Positions 7,027 through 15,590 of a DNA stretch of 63,205 nt are shown here, piece by piece. The position numbers were made by a program, and so were the translations under genes. Source of the stretch: Nitrosarchaeum sp. (GTDB lineage: Archaea > Thermoproteota > Nitrososphaeria > Nitrososphaerales > Nitrosopumilaceae); assembly GCA_021414365.1 (NCBI GenBank), contig JAIOOR010000026.1:1-63205 (forward strand), in the 5' to 3' direction. How positions within the stretch are numbered: position 1 is the stretch's first letter; each line of letters opens with the position of its first letter. The notes under the pieces were generated by a model. The model did not search any database, had not been told where the DNA came from, and saw only the letters and a program-made list of their open reading frames with translations.

Positions 7027-8475
7027 ATGAAAATTTTAGCACTTCATAAATCATTAAAAAATATTATTTCAGGAGACGTATTCTGGGATAAAGAAATTTT
7101 AAATTATTATTCTGTTGATGCGAGTTCTTATCAAATAATTCCAAAGGCGGTGGTAATCGCAAAAAATGAACAAGACGTGATAAATGTAATTAAAATTGCA
7201 AAAAAATACAAAATATCAGTCACTGCAAGAGGAACAGGAACTAGTTTGGTTGGAAATTCGCTAAACACTGGAATTATCTTAGATTTAAAAAAATTTGATT
7301 CAATAAAAAGTAAAGATAATCATGTCATGGTAGGTTCTGGAACTATCAAAGGCAAACTGGATAATGAATTAAAAAAAAATGGGAAATTTTTTCCACCTAA
7401 TCCATCTATTGGCTCATATTGCTCAATTGGAGGTATGATTGGGAATAATGCTTCTGGAAGTAGAAGTTTGAAATATGGAAGTACGATTGATAATATTGAA
7501 AAAATTACATTCGTTGATGGCAATGGTAAAAAAATAACATTGCCAGGAAATAAAAAAGCAGGTATGAAAATTTTCAAATATGCAAAAAGAATTGAATCTC
7601 ACAAATTCCCCAAAGTCTCAAAAAATTCTTCTGGATACAGACTAGATTTAATTAAATCAATTAAAGACACCCACAAAATTATTGTTGGTTCTGAGGGAAC
7701 TTTGGGCATAGTGCTATCAGCTAAGTTTAGAATAAAACCTATTCCAAAAAAAAGAGTTCTTTTTGTAATAGGATATCAATCAGAAAATGATGCTGCGATA
7801 AACTGTACAAAAATTCTGACTACCTCTCCTGCGGCAGTGGAATTTGTGGATAAGACAACAATGAAACATATCAATCACAAATTTAATAAAAAAACCAGTT
7901 GCTTGTTTTTTGTGGAATATGATTCCGAACTAGAAAATATCCAATCAAGAATGAACAAAGTAGTCACGGGAAAAATTTTAAAAACCATCCATAATGACTC
8001 AGAAATTCAACGCTGGTGGAAATTTAGAGATTCTTCGTTATATTACAGCTCAAAATCCATTAAACACAAAACACTTCATGTTATAGAGGATGCCGCTGTT
8101 CCAGTAGAACATCTTCCAAAATTATTTTCGATAATTAATAAAATCAATCAAAAATTCCATACAAAATCCATTATGTATGGACATGCTGGTAATGGTAATA
8201 TTCATGTCCGATTAATTTTAGATCAAAACAAGTTCAATGATATCAAAAAAATTGCTGATGAGTATTTTGACAATGTCATTAAGATTGGAGGAACTATTAC
8301 TGGTGAGCATGGAGATGGCTTGGCAAGGTCAGAATATGTCAAAAAACAATACGGTCCAGTAAATTATGGAATTTTCAAGGAATTAAAAAGCCAGTTTGAT
8401 CCTGATAACATTCTGAATCCTGGAAAAATCATCTCCCATAAAAGTATCATCACAAAAAATCTATCTCATTTTTGA
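7027..8475 (+). CDS. FAD-binding oxidase, GlcD/D-lactate dehydrogenase type
   Basis: This 482-residue flavoprotein belongs to the vanillyl-alcohol-oxidase fold. The N-terminal PP-loop FAD domain shows RGTGTSLVGNS (about 69-79), GGMIGNNASGSRS (about 137-149) and GSEGTLGIV (about 221-229). The C-terminal FAD-oxidase domain ends with YGHAGNGNIHVR, GEHGDGLAR and FDPDNILNPGKI, which supply the active-site histidines and the tail of GlcD/DLD enzymes. It probably oxidises a 2-hydroxy acid such as lactate or glycolate. No Fe-S partner (GlcF) or electron-transfer subunit lies nearby, so the electron acceptor is unknown. It is divergent from the Nramp gene across 110 bp. Confidence 0.88.
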   Translation: MKILALHKSLKNIISGDVFWDKEILNYYSVDASSYQIIPKAVVIAKNEQDVINVIKIAKKYKISVTARGTGTSLVGNSLNTGIILDLKKFDSIKSKDNHVMVGSGTIKGKLDNELKKNGKFFPPNPSIGSYCSIGGMIGNNASGSRSLKYGSTIDNIEKITFVDGNGKKITLPGNKKAGMKIFKYAKRIESHKFPKVSKNSSGYRLDLIKSIKDTHKIIVGSEGTLGIVLSAKFRIKPIPKKRVLFVIGYQSENDAAINCTKILTTSPAAVEFVDKTTMKHINHKFNKKTSCLFFVEYDSELENIQSRMNKVVTGKILKTIHNDSEIQRWWKFRDSSLYYSSKSIKHKTLHVIEDAAVPVEHLPKLFSIINKINQKFHTKSIMYGHAGNGNIHVRLILDQNKFNDIKKIADEYFDNVIKIGGTITGEHGDGLARSEYVKKQYGPVNYGIFKELKSQFDPDNILNPGKIISHKSIITKNLSHF

Positions 8476-8554
8476 ATGATATTTTTTAATTGAATTCATT
8501 AAAGTCAATCATAAAACAAGAATTGAATCTAAAATTACTTTGCTAAATTATGTA

Positions 8555-8669
8555 TGCCGGGGATGGGTTTCGAACCCACGACCTCCAGATTATGAGTATT
8601 GCCTTTTTTGGAAGAACCGGTAGAGTTTACCAATTAACTGGCACTCTAACCAGGCTGAGCTACCCCGGC
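8555..8669 (-). tRNA. tRNA-Met (CAU), elongator, with a 40-nt intron
   Basis: On the minus strand a complete cloverleaf is present: acceptor GCCGGGG/CCCCGGC with discriminator A (8555), D-arm GCTC/GAGT, anticodon loop CTCATAA, a 5-nt variable loop and T-arm GTGGG-TTCGAAA-CCCAT. The anticodon CAU is at 8592-8594. The anticodon stem closes only if about 40 nt (8598-8637) are removed between positions 30 and 31, one base pair below the loop and not at the canonical 37/38 site. The mature tRNA is then 75 nt. Noncanonical introns are common in thaumarchaeal tRNAs and are cut by the splicing endonuclease at a bulge-helix-bulge. The body resembles archaeal elongator Met rather than initiator (no extra GC-rich anticodon stem). 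An agmatidine-modified tRNA-Ile2 is the alternative. Confidence 0.88.
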
Positions 8670-8748
8670 ATGATGTATTCCAGATTATTTGAGAAATTAA
8701 ATGCTACGTATACTAATTTAGATGACTGATCATTTTTAAATGAAATTT

Positions 8749-10416
8749 TTATTGTTTTGCTAATTCTGGCCAACTAACTTTTTCGTTTTGAACCCACAGG
8801 AATTTTTTCTGCAATGCCGCAGTGTATAGTTTCTCCCATTCTACTCCTACCTCACTAGTCCATGCCTTGAAAACACGCGGATCTATGTAATTTCTCAATG
8901 ATGTTCCAAGATTGTAATCTTTGGTTTTTTCAGACAAGTCAATTTGTAACTGTAATTTTTCAACTCTTTCTTTGTGTTTTTCTTTTTGCTTTTTGATTTG
9001 TTCGTTTAATGTCTTGATCTTTTTTGCTTTATTCTTTTTTTGTGCATCTGTTTTTGCTTCCATCGCCTCTGATTTTTTTAATGCCTCCAAAGTTTTCATC
9101 CAGGGTTGCTCCTTGCTGATACTTTTTAGTGTCTGTCTTTTATTTTCAAGTGTATCTTCATACGTTTTTGGAATCGTTCTTTTGTGATTACACATTATAG
9201 CTGCTTCCAAATTTGCTAATTTTGCATGATATAATTTCTCATTTGGTGTTTTCCCCTTCATGTTGTCATGTTCTTTGAGATAGTTTTTTACCATTGTAGT
9301 AGCAAGATATGTTCTGAAAACTTTGGCAGTCAATCCATTTACTATGCTAGAATAATATGCATTAACATGTCTTGATGTTATATCTTCAAAAATCTCATCT
9401 TTTGGTTTTTTGTTTTGAATTAACTTTTTGAGGTTCTCTTGGAATTGTTTGTCATTGCCTTCTGCTTTTACCGTCTCTTGCCATCTTACACTGTCTTTTC
9501 CCAAGAAATCAAACTCTATTGCATTCTCTGTAATGTTGATGTGTTCTTTTCTTAATGTGGTTGCACCTACAGTATCTGCCTCATCAGGATCTTTTTCGTC
9601 TCCCACCCTCATTGCGGTTCTATAAATTAAATAACACACAGTTGAAATTCTGCTAATTTTTGGATCTTTATTTTTCATATCTTTTACTATTCTGTCTTTT
9701 ATCTTCTCAATTTCTTTTGATAGCTTTACTGCCTTTTCGTATTTTGCCTTGTCTCTGTCTTGTTTTAATCCCGCAGTATCTGCAAGCCATACGTACTTTC
9801 TTTTTTCAGTAAGATAGTCTGTCCATCCTGCCAACCACATTGAATCATTATCGTGAACGATTTTACCCCAGTTTCCTTCTGGGATTTTTGCTTCTTTACC
9901 TAGATTTAGTGTGACATCTTTTGCTGTGATGCGAGGTTTCCATCTTCCTCTAAGTGGATGATCCCCTCTTCCAATAAAAATTCCTGGAGGTTCTGCCATG
10001 TAATTTGCAACATCTACTTCTTTCCCATCCATGATTGCTTTACCGTATTTTTGTACTAATTTTTCTCGCAATTCTTTTCGTTTAATGGCCAGTGCCTTTT
10101 TTTCCTCTTTTGTCATCATTTCTCTGAGATCTTTTTCCTTGTCGACTATTTTGTAAGCATGTGAAAAATCAATATCTTGGTATGATGTATTTTTAAATTT
10201 AGCTGGAAGTGTCTTGGCAAAATCACCTGTGAAATTTTTCTGAAAAACTTTGTCTTGAGCATACGGTGTATCTTTCTTTTTTGCCCACTGGTATACCATC
10301 TCTTCTTGATTCAAATCAAGATCTACGTTTTCTTCATTGATCTTTATCTTTATTCCATGTGCTTCGTAAGCAGGAGGAAACAAGATTCCATTATGTTGTA
10401 GTGTTTTCCATTTCAT
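8749..10416 (-). CDS. top1B: DNA topoisomerase IB, eukaryote type
   Basis: This 555-residue enzyme is collinear with the core, linker and C-terminal domains of eukaryotic Top1. Recognisable blocks are the N-terminal WKTLQHNGILFPPAYE, GIFIGRGDHPLRG (about 149-161), the catalytic-domain TAMRVGDEKD, a long charged coiled-coil linker (about 440-500), and the nucleophile Tyr510 in LRNYIDPR. The enzyme relaxes both supercoil signs by transient single-strand cleavage through a 3'-phosphotyrosine. Among archaea, Top1B is a known hallmark of Thaumarchaeota, which makes this gene the strongest single taxonomic marker in the window. It is preceded on the same strand by an SDR gene but separated by 75 bp, and is probably independently transcribed. 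Confidence 0.95.
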   Translation of the reverse strand: MKWKTLQHNGILFPPAYEAHGIKIKINEENVDLDLNQEEMVYQWAKKKDTPYAQDKVFQKNFTGDFAKTLPAKFKNTSYQDIDFSHAYKIVDKEKDLREMMTKEEKKALAIKRKELREKLVQKYGKAIMDGKEVDVANYMAEPPGIFIGRGDHPLRGRWKPRITAKDVTLNLGKEAKIPEGNWGKIVHDNDSMWLAGWTDYLTEKRKYVWLADTAGLKQDRDKAKYEKAVKLSKEIEKIKDRIVKDMKNKDPKISRISTVCYLIYRTAMRVGDEKDPDEADTVGATTLRKEHINITENAIEFDFLGKDSVRWQETVKAEGNDKQFQENLKKLIQNKKPKDEIFEDITSRHVNAYYSSIVNGLTAKVFRTYLATTMVKNYLKEHDNMKGKTPNEKLYHAKLANLEAAIMCNHKRTIPKTYEDTLENKRQTLKSISKEQPWMKTLEALKKSEAMEAKTDAQKKNKAKKIKTLNEQIKKQKEKHKERVEKLQLQIDLSEKTKDYNLGTSLRNYIDPRVFKAWTSEVGVEWEKLYTAALQKKFLWVQNEKVSWPELAKQ

Positions 10417-10491
10417 TTTTCATCATCTAAAATTGCGGACTTTGACAAAAACTCTATTCTATGTGTATATCAATTTAACGTAGTTCTGGTT

Positions 10492-11322
10492 TTAACTTGG
10501 AAAAAGTTCTTTTTTGAGATAATTCTCAAATTCTGCATCTGTTTTTGACTTTTTTGCTTCTAAAAACATCTGTGCGTCATTACCTACAATATACCTTGGT
10601 CTCGGGTTTTCTTCTTTAACTGCGTTCAAAATCACCTTTGCAACTTCTGATGGAAGTGTTCCAAGTTCTGCCATCATCTTTACTCCCATGATTACTCTTT
10701 CAGTAATTTCCTTGTATGGGGAATCTGGTTTTGGCTCTGCAATCTTCATTGATGAGAAAAAGTTTGTCTTGACAACTCCCGGTTCAATTATTACAACTTT
10801 AACCCCAAACTGCCCCAATTCGTATCTTAATGATTCAGATAATCCTTCTAATGCAAATTTTGAGCTAATGTATGCCGGTGACCCTGGAAAACCAATTCTT
10901 CCAGCAACTGAACTAACATTTACAATTACACCTGTTCCTTGCTTTCTCATGATTGGTGCCACTTTCTGAATAATGCTAATAATTCCAAAGAAATTAGTTT
11001 CAAACTGTGCCCTGAAATCTTTTAATGGAACATCTTCAACGCTGCCAAACAAACCCCACCCTGCATTATTTACTAAAACATCAATACGTTTTTTCTTTGA
11101 AAGAATTTTTTCAATTGCTGCACTAATTGATTTTTCATTATCCATATCCAATTCGACTATTTCTATATTCAATTTTTCTTTTTTTGCAACTTGTAAGATT
11201 TTTTCAGCTTTTTTGGGATTTCTTACTGTAGCAAATGTATAAAATCCATCTCTTGCAAGTGCCAACGAAGTTTCATATCCCATGCCAGATGAACTTCCTG
11301 TCACAATTGCTACTTTTTCCAC
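10492..11322 (-). CDS. Short-chain dehydrogenase/reductase
   Basis: This classical SDR is 276 residues long. The Rossmann glycine motif TGSSSGMGYE (8-17), the NNAG motif (about 87-90), the catalytic Ser in VNVSSVAG and the Tyr-x-x-x-Lys pair in YISSK (about 152-156) are all present. The C-terminal part (GVVKTNFFSS) is of the type found in 17-beta-HSD/retinol-dehydrogenase-like SDRs. The acidic or basic residue after the glycine motif does not decide between NADH and NADPH. The substrate is unknown. It sits between the repair helicase and topoisomerase genes, all on the minus strand, with 40-75 bp spacers. Confidence 0.85.
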   Translation of the reverse strand: MEKVAIVTGSSSGMGYETSLALARDGFYTFATVRNPKKAEKILQVAKKEKLNIEIVELDMDNEKSISAAIEKILSKKKRIDVLVNNAGWGLFGSVEDVPLKDFRAQFETNFFGIISIIQKVAPIMRKQGTGVIVNVSSVAGRIGFPGSPAYISSKFALEGLSESLRYELGQFGVKVVIIEPGVVKTNFFSSMKIAEPKPDSPYKEITERVIMGVKMMAELGTLPSEVAKVILNAVKEENPRPRYIVGNDAQMFLEAKKSKTDAEFENYLKKELFPS

Positions 11323-11362
11323 ACACTTAATAGAAATTTGTCATATTTATCCCATTTTGATT

Positions 11363-13870
11363 TTAAACTAGTGGCCTATCTCCTTCAGTAGGTTCTATTA
11401 TTTCGGTTTCTTCACCGTCGTTAATTCTTTGAAGGATCTCTAATGATGAATACTTGTGTAAGAATTCATTATTGTTTCCACATCTATATGAGAATGTGCA
11501 ACGTGGGCAACCTGCCTCATTTTTGCATGGACATTCTTTTACTATGAACATGCTTCTCTCAAGTGCGCTTTCAAATCTATCAAACAGTGCTTTACTTGCA
11601 CCATTTCCTCCAATTGCACCATCATAAATGAAAATTAGGCCTGAAGTTCCCAAAGATATTCCTCCAAGATCTTGAGATACTCCTCCTGTTATCATATTGC
11701 TCCCTTCAATTACCACATGTTCTGTTGCATGATAACCACTTGCTTCGGTATAGTCCTCGTCTTCAGATTTCTTGATCTCCATTATTGGTCTTGGTGCATG
11801 AAACACAATTCCCTTTGTGATAAAGTCATACTCTAAGGGACTATCAAGTAATACTTTTTGCCCCTGTGCGATTTCTTGTCCTAGTTCGATGTTGACATAA
11901 CCGTAGACTTTCTTTTGTATGTGTAATTTACAAAATGCAACTTCTATCCCGAATACTTTTCTTCTTTCAAAAACAGTTTCAATTGTAGGCCATTCTTCAG
12001 TTAGTGCTTTAGTATAATATGGATAATCTCTGGAAATTCTTTCCAGTTTTGCAAAATTTTTCTGAGGATATCCGAATTCTTTTACTCTGTATCTAGTTCC
12101 TGCAAGAAAATAGATTGCATCTTTATGAAGTTCTTCTAAAGCAATTGGTAAAACTCTGTCTCCTACTTTTCTCTCATTTAAGAAAATATCTATTGATTTT
12201 CCAATTCCTCTTATACTATAATTATTTAACAAAGAAGAGATTTTATCAAAATTTGCTATTATCCTATTATTCTGGACTACTAAATTTCCTTCCTTGAGAT
12301 GCTGATTAATCACCTCATCATGTTCTTTTAGCTCATGTTTGGAGATTGGTCTGTCACATGCCATTGCCAATACCTGAAATTCCTCTACAAATGGATTCTT
12401 GGGATCAATGTATGTTTTTTCAACATCTTCAAAATAATCATCAGGATGATTCTTGTAATATTGTGAAATTGGATCATTTCCAAGTGCCAAAAATGCGTAT
12501 CCGCGCTGTCCTTTTCTTGCAGCCCTGCCAATTCTTTGAATTAATCTGTTAATTGGAATGGTAGATGAGATAACACAATCGACATTTCCAACATCTATTC
12601 CAAGCTCTAGCGTAGGAGTGCATGAAATGGCTTGCAGTTTATCGTCTTTGAATTCCTGCTCAACTGACTTTCTGTAGTTTGCCATTAAACCCGCCCTGTG
12701 AACTTTGATGTTGATTTTCTGTTTTCTTGCCTGTATTGCTAAAAGTTCTGAATTAAGATGCGAATTATTGAAGATCATTGTTTTATGATTTTTTTCAGTC
12801 ATTGTTTTTGTTAGATCAACCATCAGTGCTCTCTGAGTTCTAAGTGACGGAAAAAGCATTACAAAGTCTGTCTGTCCTTTTTTGCCTGAACCGTGAATTA
12901 TTTTCATGGTGACTCCAAATAATTGCTCACAAAAGTTTTTTGCATCTTCAAGAGTTGCAGATGCTGCAATAAACTGGATTTTATTACTACAAATTCTCTT
13001 TAATCTCTTAATGATGTAATGTACATTAGATCCAAATATTCCAGAGTATACGTGTGCTTCATCCACCACCAAAATTCTCACTGCTGAAAGCAATGATGAA
13101 AATTTTGTTTGATGCCATAGATGGTAATGTAAAACATCGAAATTTGTAATCAATATCTGTGGAGGATTATCTAAAATTTCTCTTCGCTCTATCTGATTTG
13201 TATCCCCATCAAATACTCGTACGTCTATGCCCATTTTTTCTGCTAACTTTAAGATTTTTGGATGTTGGTCTCGTGATAGTGCTTTTGTTGGATAGACAAA
13301 TAATGCAAATACTCTAAAGGTAGATTCTTTTTTGATCTTTTGAATCACTGGAATCAAAAATGCTTCCGTTTTACCTGAAGCTGTAGGAGCTTCAATTACT
13401 ACATTTTCTCCAAATAATACATCTTTAATTGATTCTTCCTGAAATTTGTAAAACTGTTCTATTCCAATTTCTTTCAAGTGGTTGCTTATTGACTGATCTA
13501 ATCCTAAATCTTCCACATTGCTACCTATTTTGGGTTCAGGATTTTTGAGAACCTTGTACTGTGAAATGTAGTCTTTTTTTGAGAAAAGAATTGATTCTGT
13601 AGTTTTATCTGGATTGTTTTTTTCAATCATTTCTTTGATTTCTTTTTCATCTCTGATGATCCCCTCGTCTTTTAGGCTATCTGAGATTCCTTTTTTTGTA
13701 ACTAATCCTTCATCAAATCTAGAAAGAAATCCCAAGAATACCTCGTCTATATTTTTTGAAAATTCAAGTAAATCCTCAATACCGCATTTGTCACATGAGA
13801 TGTGTATTTTTTTGTTGAATGTTTTTTGTATTTCTAATTTCGATTTACACTTGGGACATGAAAATTTCAA
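11363..13870 (-). CDS. MrfA/Hrq1-type DEAH helicase with C-terminal Cys cluster
   Basis: This 835-residue superfamily 2 helicase starts with a zinc ribbon (Cys5, 8, 26, 29). Walker A is APTASGKT (161-168), motif II is DEAH (270-273), SATLED is motif III, and the second RecA domain carries HRAGL, LELGIDVG and QRIGRAARKG. Downstream lies a DUF1998/MZB-type domain ending in a four-cysteine cluster (CPCKNEAGCPRC), as in bacterial MrfA and fungal Hrq1, 3'-5' helicases acting in crosslink and UV-type repair. The domain set is complete in one chain, unlike phage-defence systems in which the helicase and DUF1998 parts are separate. It is divergent from the DNA methyltransferase. Confidence 0.88.
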   Translation of the reverse strand: MKFSCPKCKSKLEIQKTFNKKIHISCDKCGIEDLLEFSKNIDEVFLGFLSRFDEGLVTKKGISDSLKDEGIIRDEKEIKEMIEKNNPDKTTESILFSKKDYISQYKVLKNPEPKIGSNVEDLGLDQSISNHLKEIGIEQFYKFQEESIKDVLFGENVVIEAPTASGKTEAFLIPVIQKIKKESTFRVFALFVYPTKALSRDQHPKILKLAEKMGIDVRVFDGDTNQIERREILDNPPQILITNFDVLHYHLWHQTKFSSLLSAVRILVVDEAHVYSGIFGSNVHYIIKRLKRICSNKIQFIAASATLEDAKNFCEQLFGVTMKIIHGSGKKGQTDFVMLFPSLRTQRALMVDLTKTMTEKNHKTMIFNNSHLNSELLAIQARKQKINIKVHRAGLMANYRKSVEQEFKDDKLQAISCTPTLELGIDVGNVDCVISSTIPINRLIQRIGRAARKGQRGYAFLALGNDPISQYYKNHPDDYFEDVEKTYIDPKNPFVEEFQVLAMACDRPISKHELKEHDEVINQHLKEGNLVVQNNRIIANFDKISSLLNNYSIRGIGKSIDIFLNERKVGDRVLPIALEELHKDAIYFLAGTRYRVKEFGYPQKNFAKLERISRDYPYYTKALTEEWPTIETVFERRKVFGIEVAFCKLHIQKKVYGYVNIELGQEIAQGQKVLLDSPLEYDFITKGIVFHAPRPIMEIKKSEDEDYTEASGYHATEHVVIEGSNMITGGVSQDLGGISLGTSGLIFIYDGAIGGNGASKALFDRFESALERSMFIVKECPCKNEAGCPRCTFSYRCGNNNEFLHKYSSLEILQRINDGEETEIIEPTEGDRPLV

Positions 13871-13976
13871 GTTATCCTTGATCGAATGTTTCTAGATTTA
13901 TTGGTTGACTGCAAATTTTGATAAATTACTCCATTCCACGACATTATTAAAAGAGGAAACAGTCTTGATTTTAAAA

Positions 13977-14753
13977 ATGAAAAAAATTGAAATTAACAAA
14001 ATTTACAACATAAATTGCATTGATGGTATGAAATTAATTCCTAAAAATAAAATTGATTTGATCATCACCGATCCCCCATTTGCTATTAATTTTAAGGCTA
14101 CAAAGGCAAATTATAATAGAATTTCTTCAAGAGTGATGCAGGGATATAATGAAATCAAAGCTGTGGATTACTATGATTTTACACTTGATTGGATGACAGA
14201 GGCATTCCGTATTCTCAAAGAATCTGGAAGCATGTATGTTTTTTCAGGTTGGAATAATCTCAAAGATATTCTAAGGGCGTTAGATGATGTTGGATTCATT
14301 ACTATAAATCATATAATTTGGAAATATCAGTTTGGGGTTGTAACAAAAAGGAAATTTGTTACATCTCATTACCACTGTCTTTATGTTTGTAAAGATGATA
14401 AACAGAGAAAGTTTTTTCCATTTTCTAGATTTGAAAAAAATTCTAAAACAGACAAAGGACGCAGTCTACATTATAAAGACAAAGAAGATGTCTGGGAAAT
14501 TAAACGCGAGTACTGGACTGGTGATGAAAAAACTCCAACAAAACTTCCTGCTGAATTGATTGAAAAATTATTACATTATTCTAGTGAGAAAAAGGATATC
14601 GTTTTTGATCCCTTTTTGGGTTCTGGGCAAGTTGCAGTTGTCAGCAAATACATGGATAGAAAATATCTGGGATTTGAAATTGTGCCTGATTACTATAAAT
14701 TCGCCAAAAAAAGACTAGATAAAAATCTCTATCGTATGAAAAAATCTGAATAG
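13977..14753 (+). CDS. Orphan beta-class DNA methyltransferase (adenine-N6 type)
   Basis: From the ATG at 13977 this is 258 residues; a TTG at 13905 would add 24 poorly conserved-looking residues. The order of motifs is catalytic TDPPF (31-35) first and the SAM-binding FDPFLGSGQ near the C-terminus, with a target-recognition stretch between. That order defines the beta class, which includes CcrM. DPPF favours N6-adenine over N4-cytosine. No restriction endonuclease or specificity subunit is adjacent, so this looks like a solitary regulatory or housekeeping methylase. The target sequence cannot be read from the protein. The gene ends 2 bp before the convergent tatA stop. Confidence 0.85.
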   Translation: MKKIEINKIYNINCIDGMKLIPKNKIDLIITDPPFAINFKATKANYNRISSRVMQGYNEIKAVDYYDFTLDWMTEAFRILKESGSMYVFSGWNNLKDILRALDDVGFITINHIIWKYQFGVVTKRKFVTSHYHCLYVCKDDKQRKFFPFSRFEKNSKTDKGRSLHYKDKEDVWEIKREYWTGDEKTPTKLPAELIEKLLHYSSEKKDIVFDPFLGSGQVAVVSKYMDRKYLGFEIVPDYYKFAKKRLDKNLYRMKKSE

Positions 14754-14755
14754 TT

Positions 14756-15100
14756 CTAAGTCTTACTTTCTGGTTCATCTGTTTTTTGTCCTATCCTATT
14801 AGCGATTATTTTCCGAAGCTCCTCATCAGATTTTTCTTCAACACTGACTCCAAGTGATTTTACCATAGTCTCTAGTTTTTGCCTTTCAGTTTCTACAGGG
14901 GCAGATATGTTTGGTGTTGTCTCTGAAATGTTTTTCATTTGACTCTGAACCTCATTTTTTGCTTTATTGAATTCATATGCTATTTTTCCCAATTTTCTTG
15001 CGGCATTAGGAAGCTGATTTGTTCCCAAAATCAATACTAATGCAACAAAAATTATGATGATCCATTCATTTCCTAATATGTCCAATGAATAATCAAACAT
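14756..15100 (-). CDS. tatA: Twin-arginine translocase subunit TatA/TatB-like
   Basis: This 114-residue protein begins with a short extracytoplasmic stretch, one hydrophobic helix (WIIIIFVALVLILG, about 13-26) and then the hinge and amphipathic helix NQLPNAARKLGKIAYEFNKAK typical of TatA/TatB/TatE. A long acidic, disordered tail follows. The product would form or gate the pore that exports folded, cofactor-containing proteins, fitting a lineage with many exported copper proteins. No tatC is in this window. It is convergent with the methyltransferase gene and divergent from the PII-like gene. Confidence 0.88.
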   Translation of the reverse strand: MFDYSLDILGNEWIIIIFVALVLILGTNQLPNAARKLGKIAYEFNKAKNEVQSQMKNISETTPNISAPVETERQKLETMVKSLGVSVEEKSDEELRKIIANRIGQKTDEPESKT

Positions 15101-15234
15101 AGAGTGGAATCTGCTTATTTGAAATTAAATGTAATGTTTTTAGAATTTTTACTTGATGATTTTCATTCCAATACTGAAAATCAACTTCGAGAATATCCCT
15201 ATTGTTTTAAAAAACATTCATTTTGATTGTATTT

Positions 15235-15549
15235 ATGAAAAAAATTGAAGTAATTGTTAGACCTGAATTAAAAGACAAAACTGTGAGTGCAATCAAAAAG
15301 GTTGGCGTTGGAGGAGTAACTCTTTTTCATGTTCAAGGTCAGGGTTCTGAAAATCCGCCACTAGTTGGGCAGTATTTCTCTAAAGACATGATCGTCTGTG
15401 TTGTTGAAGATCCAAAATTAGATGATATCTTAAATGCAATTGCAAACACTGCATGCACTGGAACAAAAGGCGATGGTAAAGTCTTTGTCACTACAGTAGA
15501 AGATGCACTTGATATTTGCACAAAAAAGCGTGGAACAACTTCAATCTAA
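15235..15549 (+). CDS. PII-family nitrogen regulator with atypical T-loop
   Basis: This is a 104-residue PII-fold protein using the ATG at 15235 (a GTG/ATG four codons upstream is possible). The trimer-forming beta strands are clear: MKKIEVIVRPE, the B-loop TGTKGDGKVFVTTVEDA and a C-terminal C-loop. The T-loop (about 35-52, VQGQGSENPPLVGQYF) lacks the usual RGAEY uridylylation tyrosine motif and the conserved Gln-39 context, so classic uridylylation control is unlikely. PII proteins bind ATP/ADP and 2-oxoglutarate and control ammonium transporters and glutamine synthetase. No amtB or glnA is adjacent here. A TATA-like TTTTAAAAAA lies about 28 nt before the ATG. Confidence 0.85.
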   Translation: MKKIEVIVRPELKDKTVSAIKKVGVGGVTLFHVQGQGSENPPLVGQYFSKDMIVCVVEDPKLDDILNAIANTACTGTKGDGKVFVTTVEDALDICTKKRGTTSI

Positions 15550-15590
15550 TTTTTTTATAATTATATTTTTATTTGAACTATGATCAAACT

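Noticed and set aside
13905-13976. TTG-start N-terminal extension of the DNA methyltransferase
   Set aside because: The 24 extra residues have no motif and the ATG at 13977 lies directly before the conserved start of the domain.
11363-14753. Helicase plus methyltransferase as a DISARM- or BREX-like defence island
   Set aside because: The helicase and DUF1998-type domain are in one MrfA/Hrq1-like chain, and no phospholipase D, PglZ or nuclease partner is present. The surrounding genes are housekeeping.
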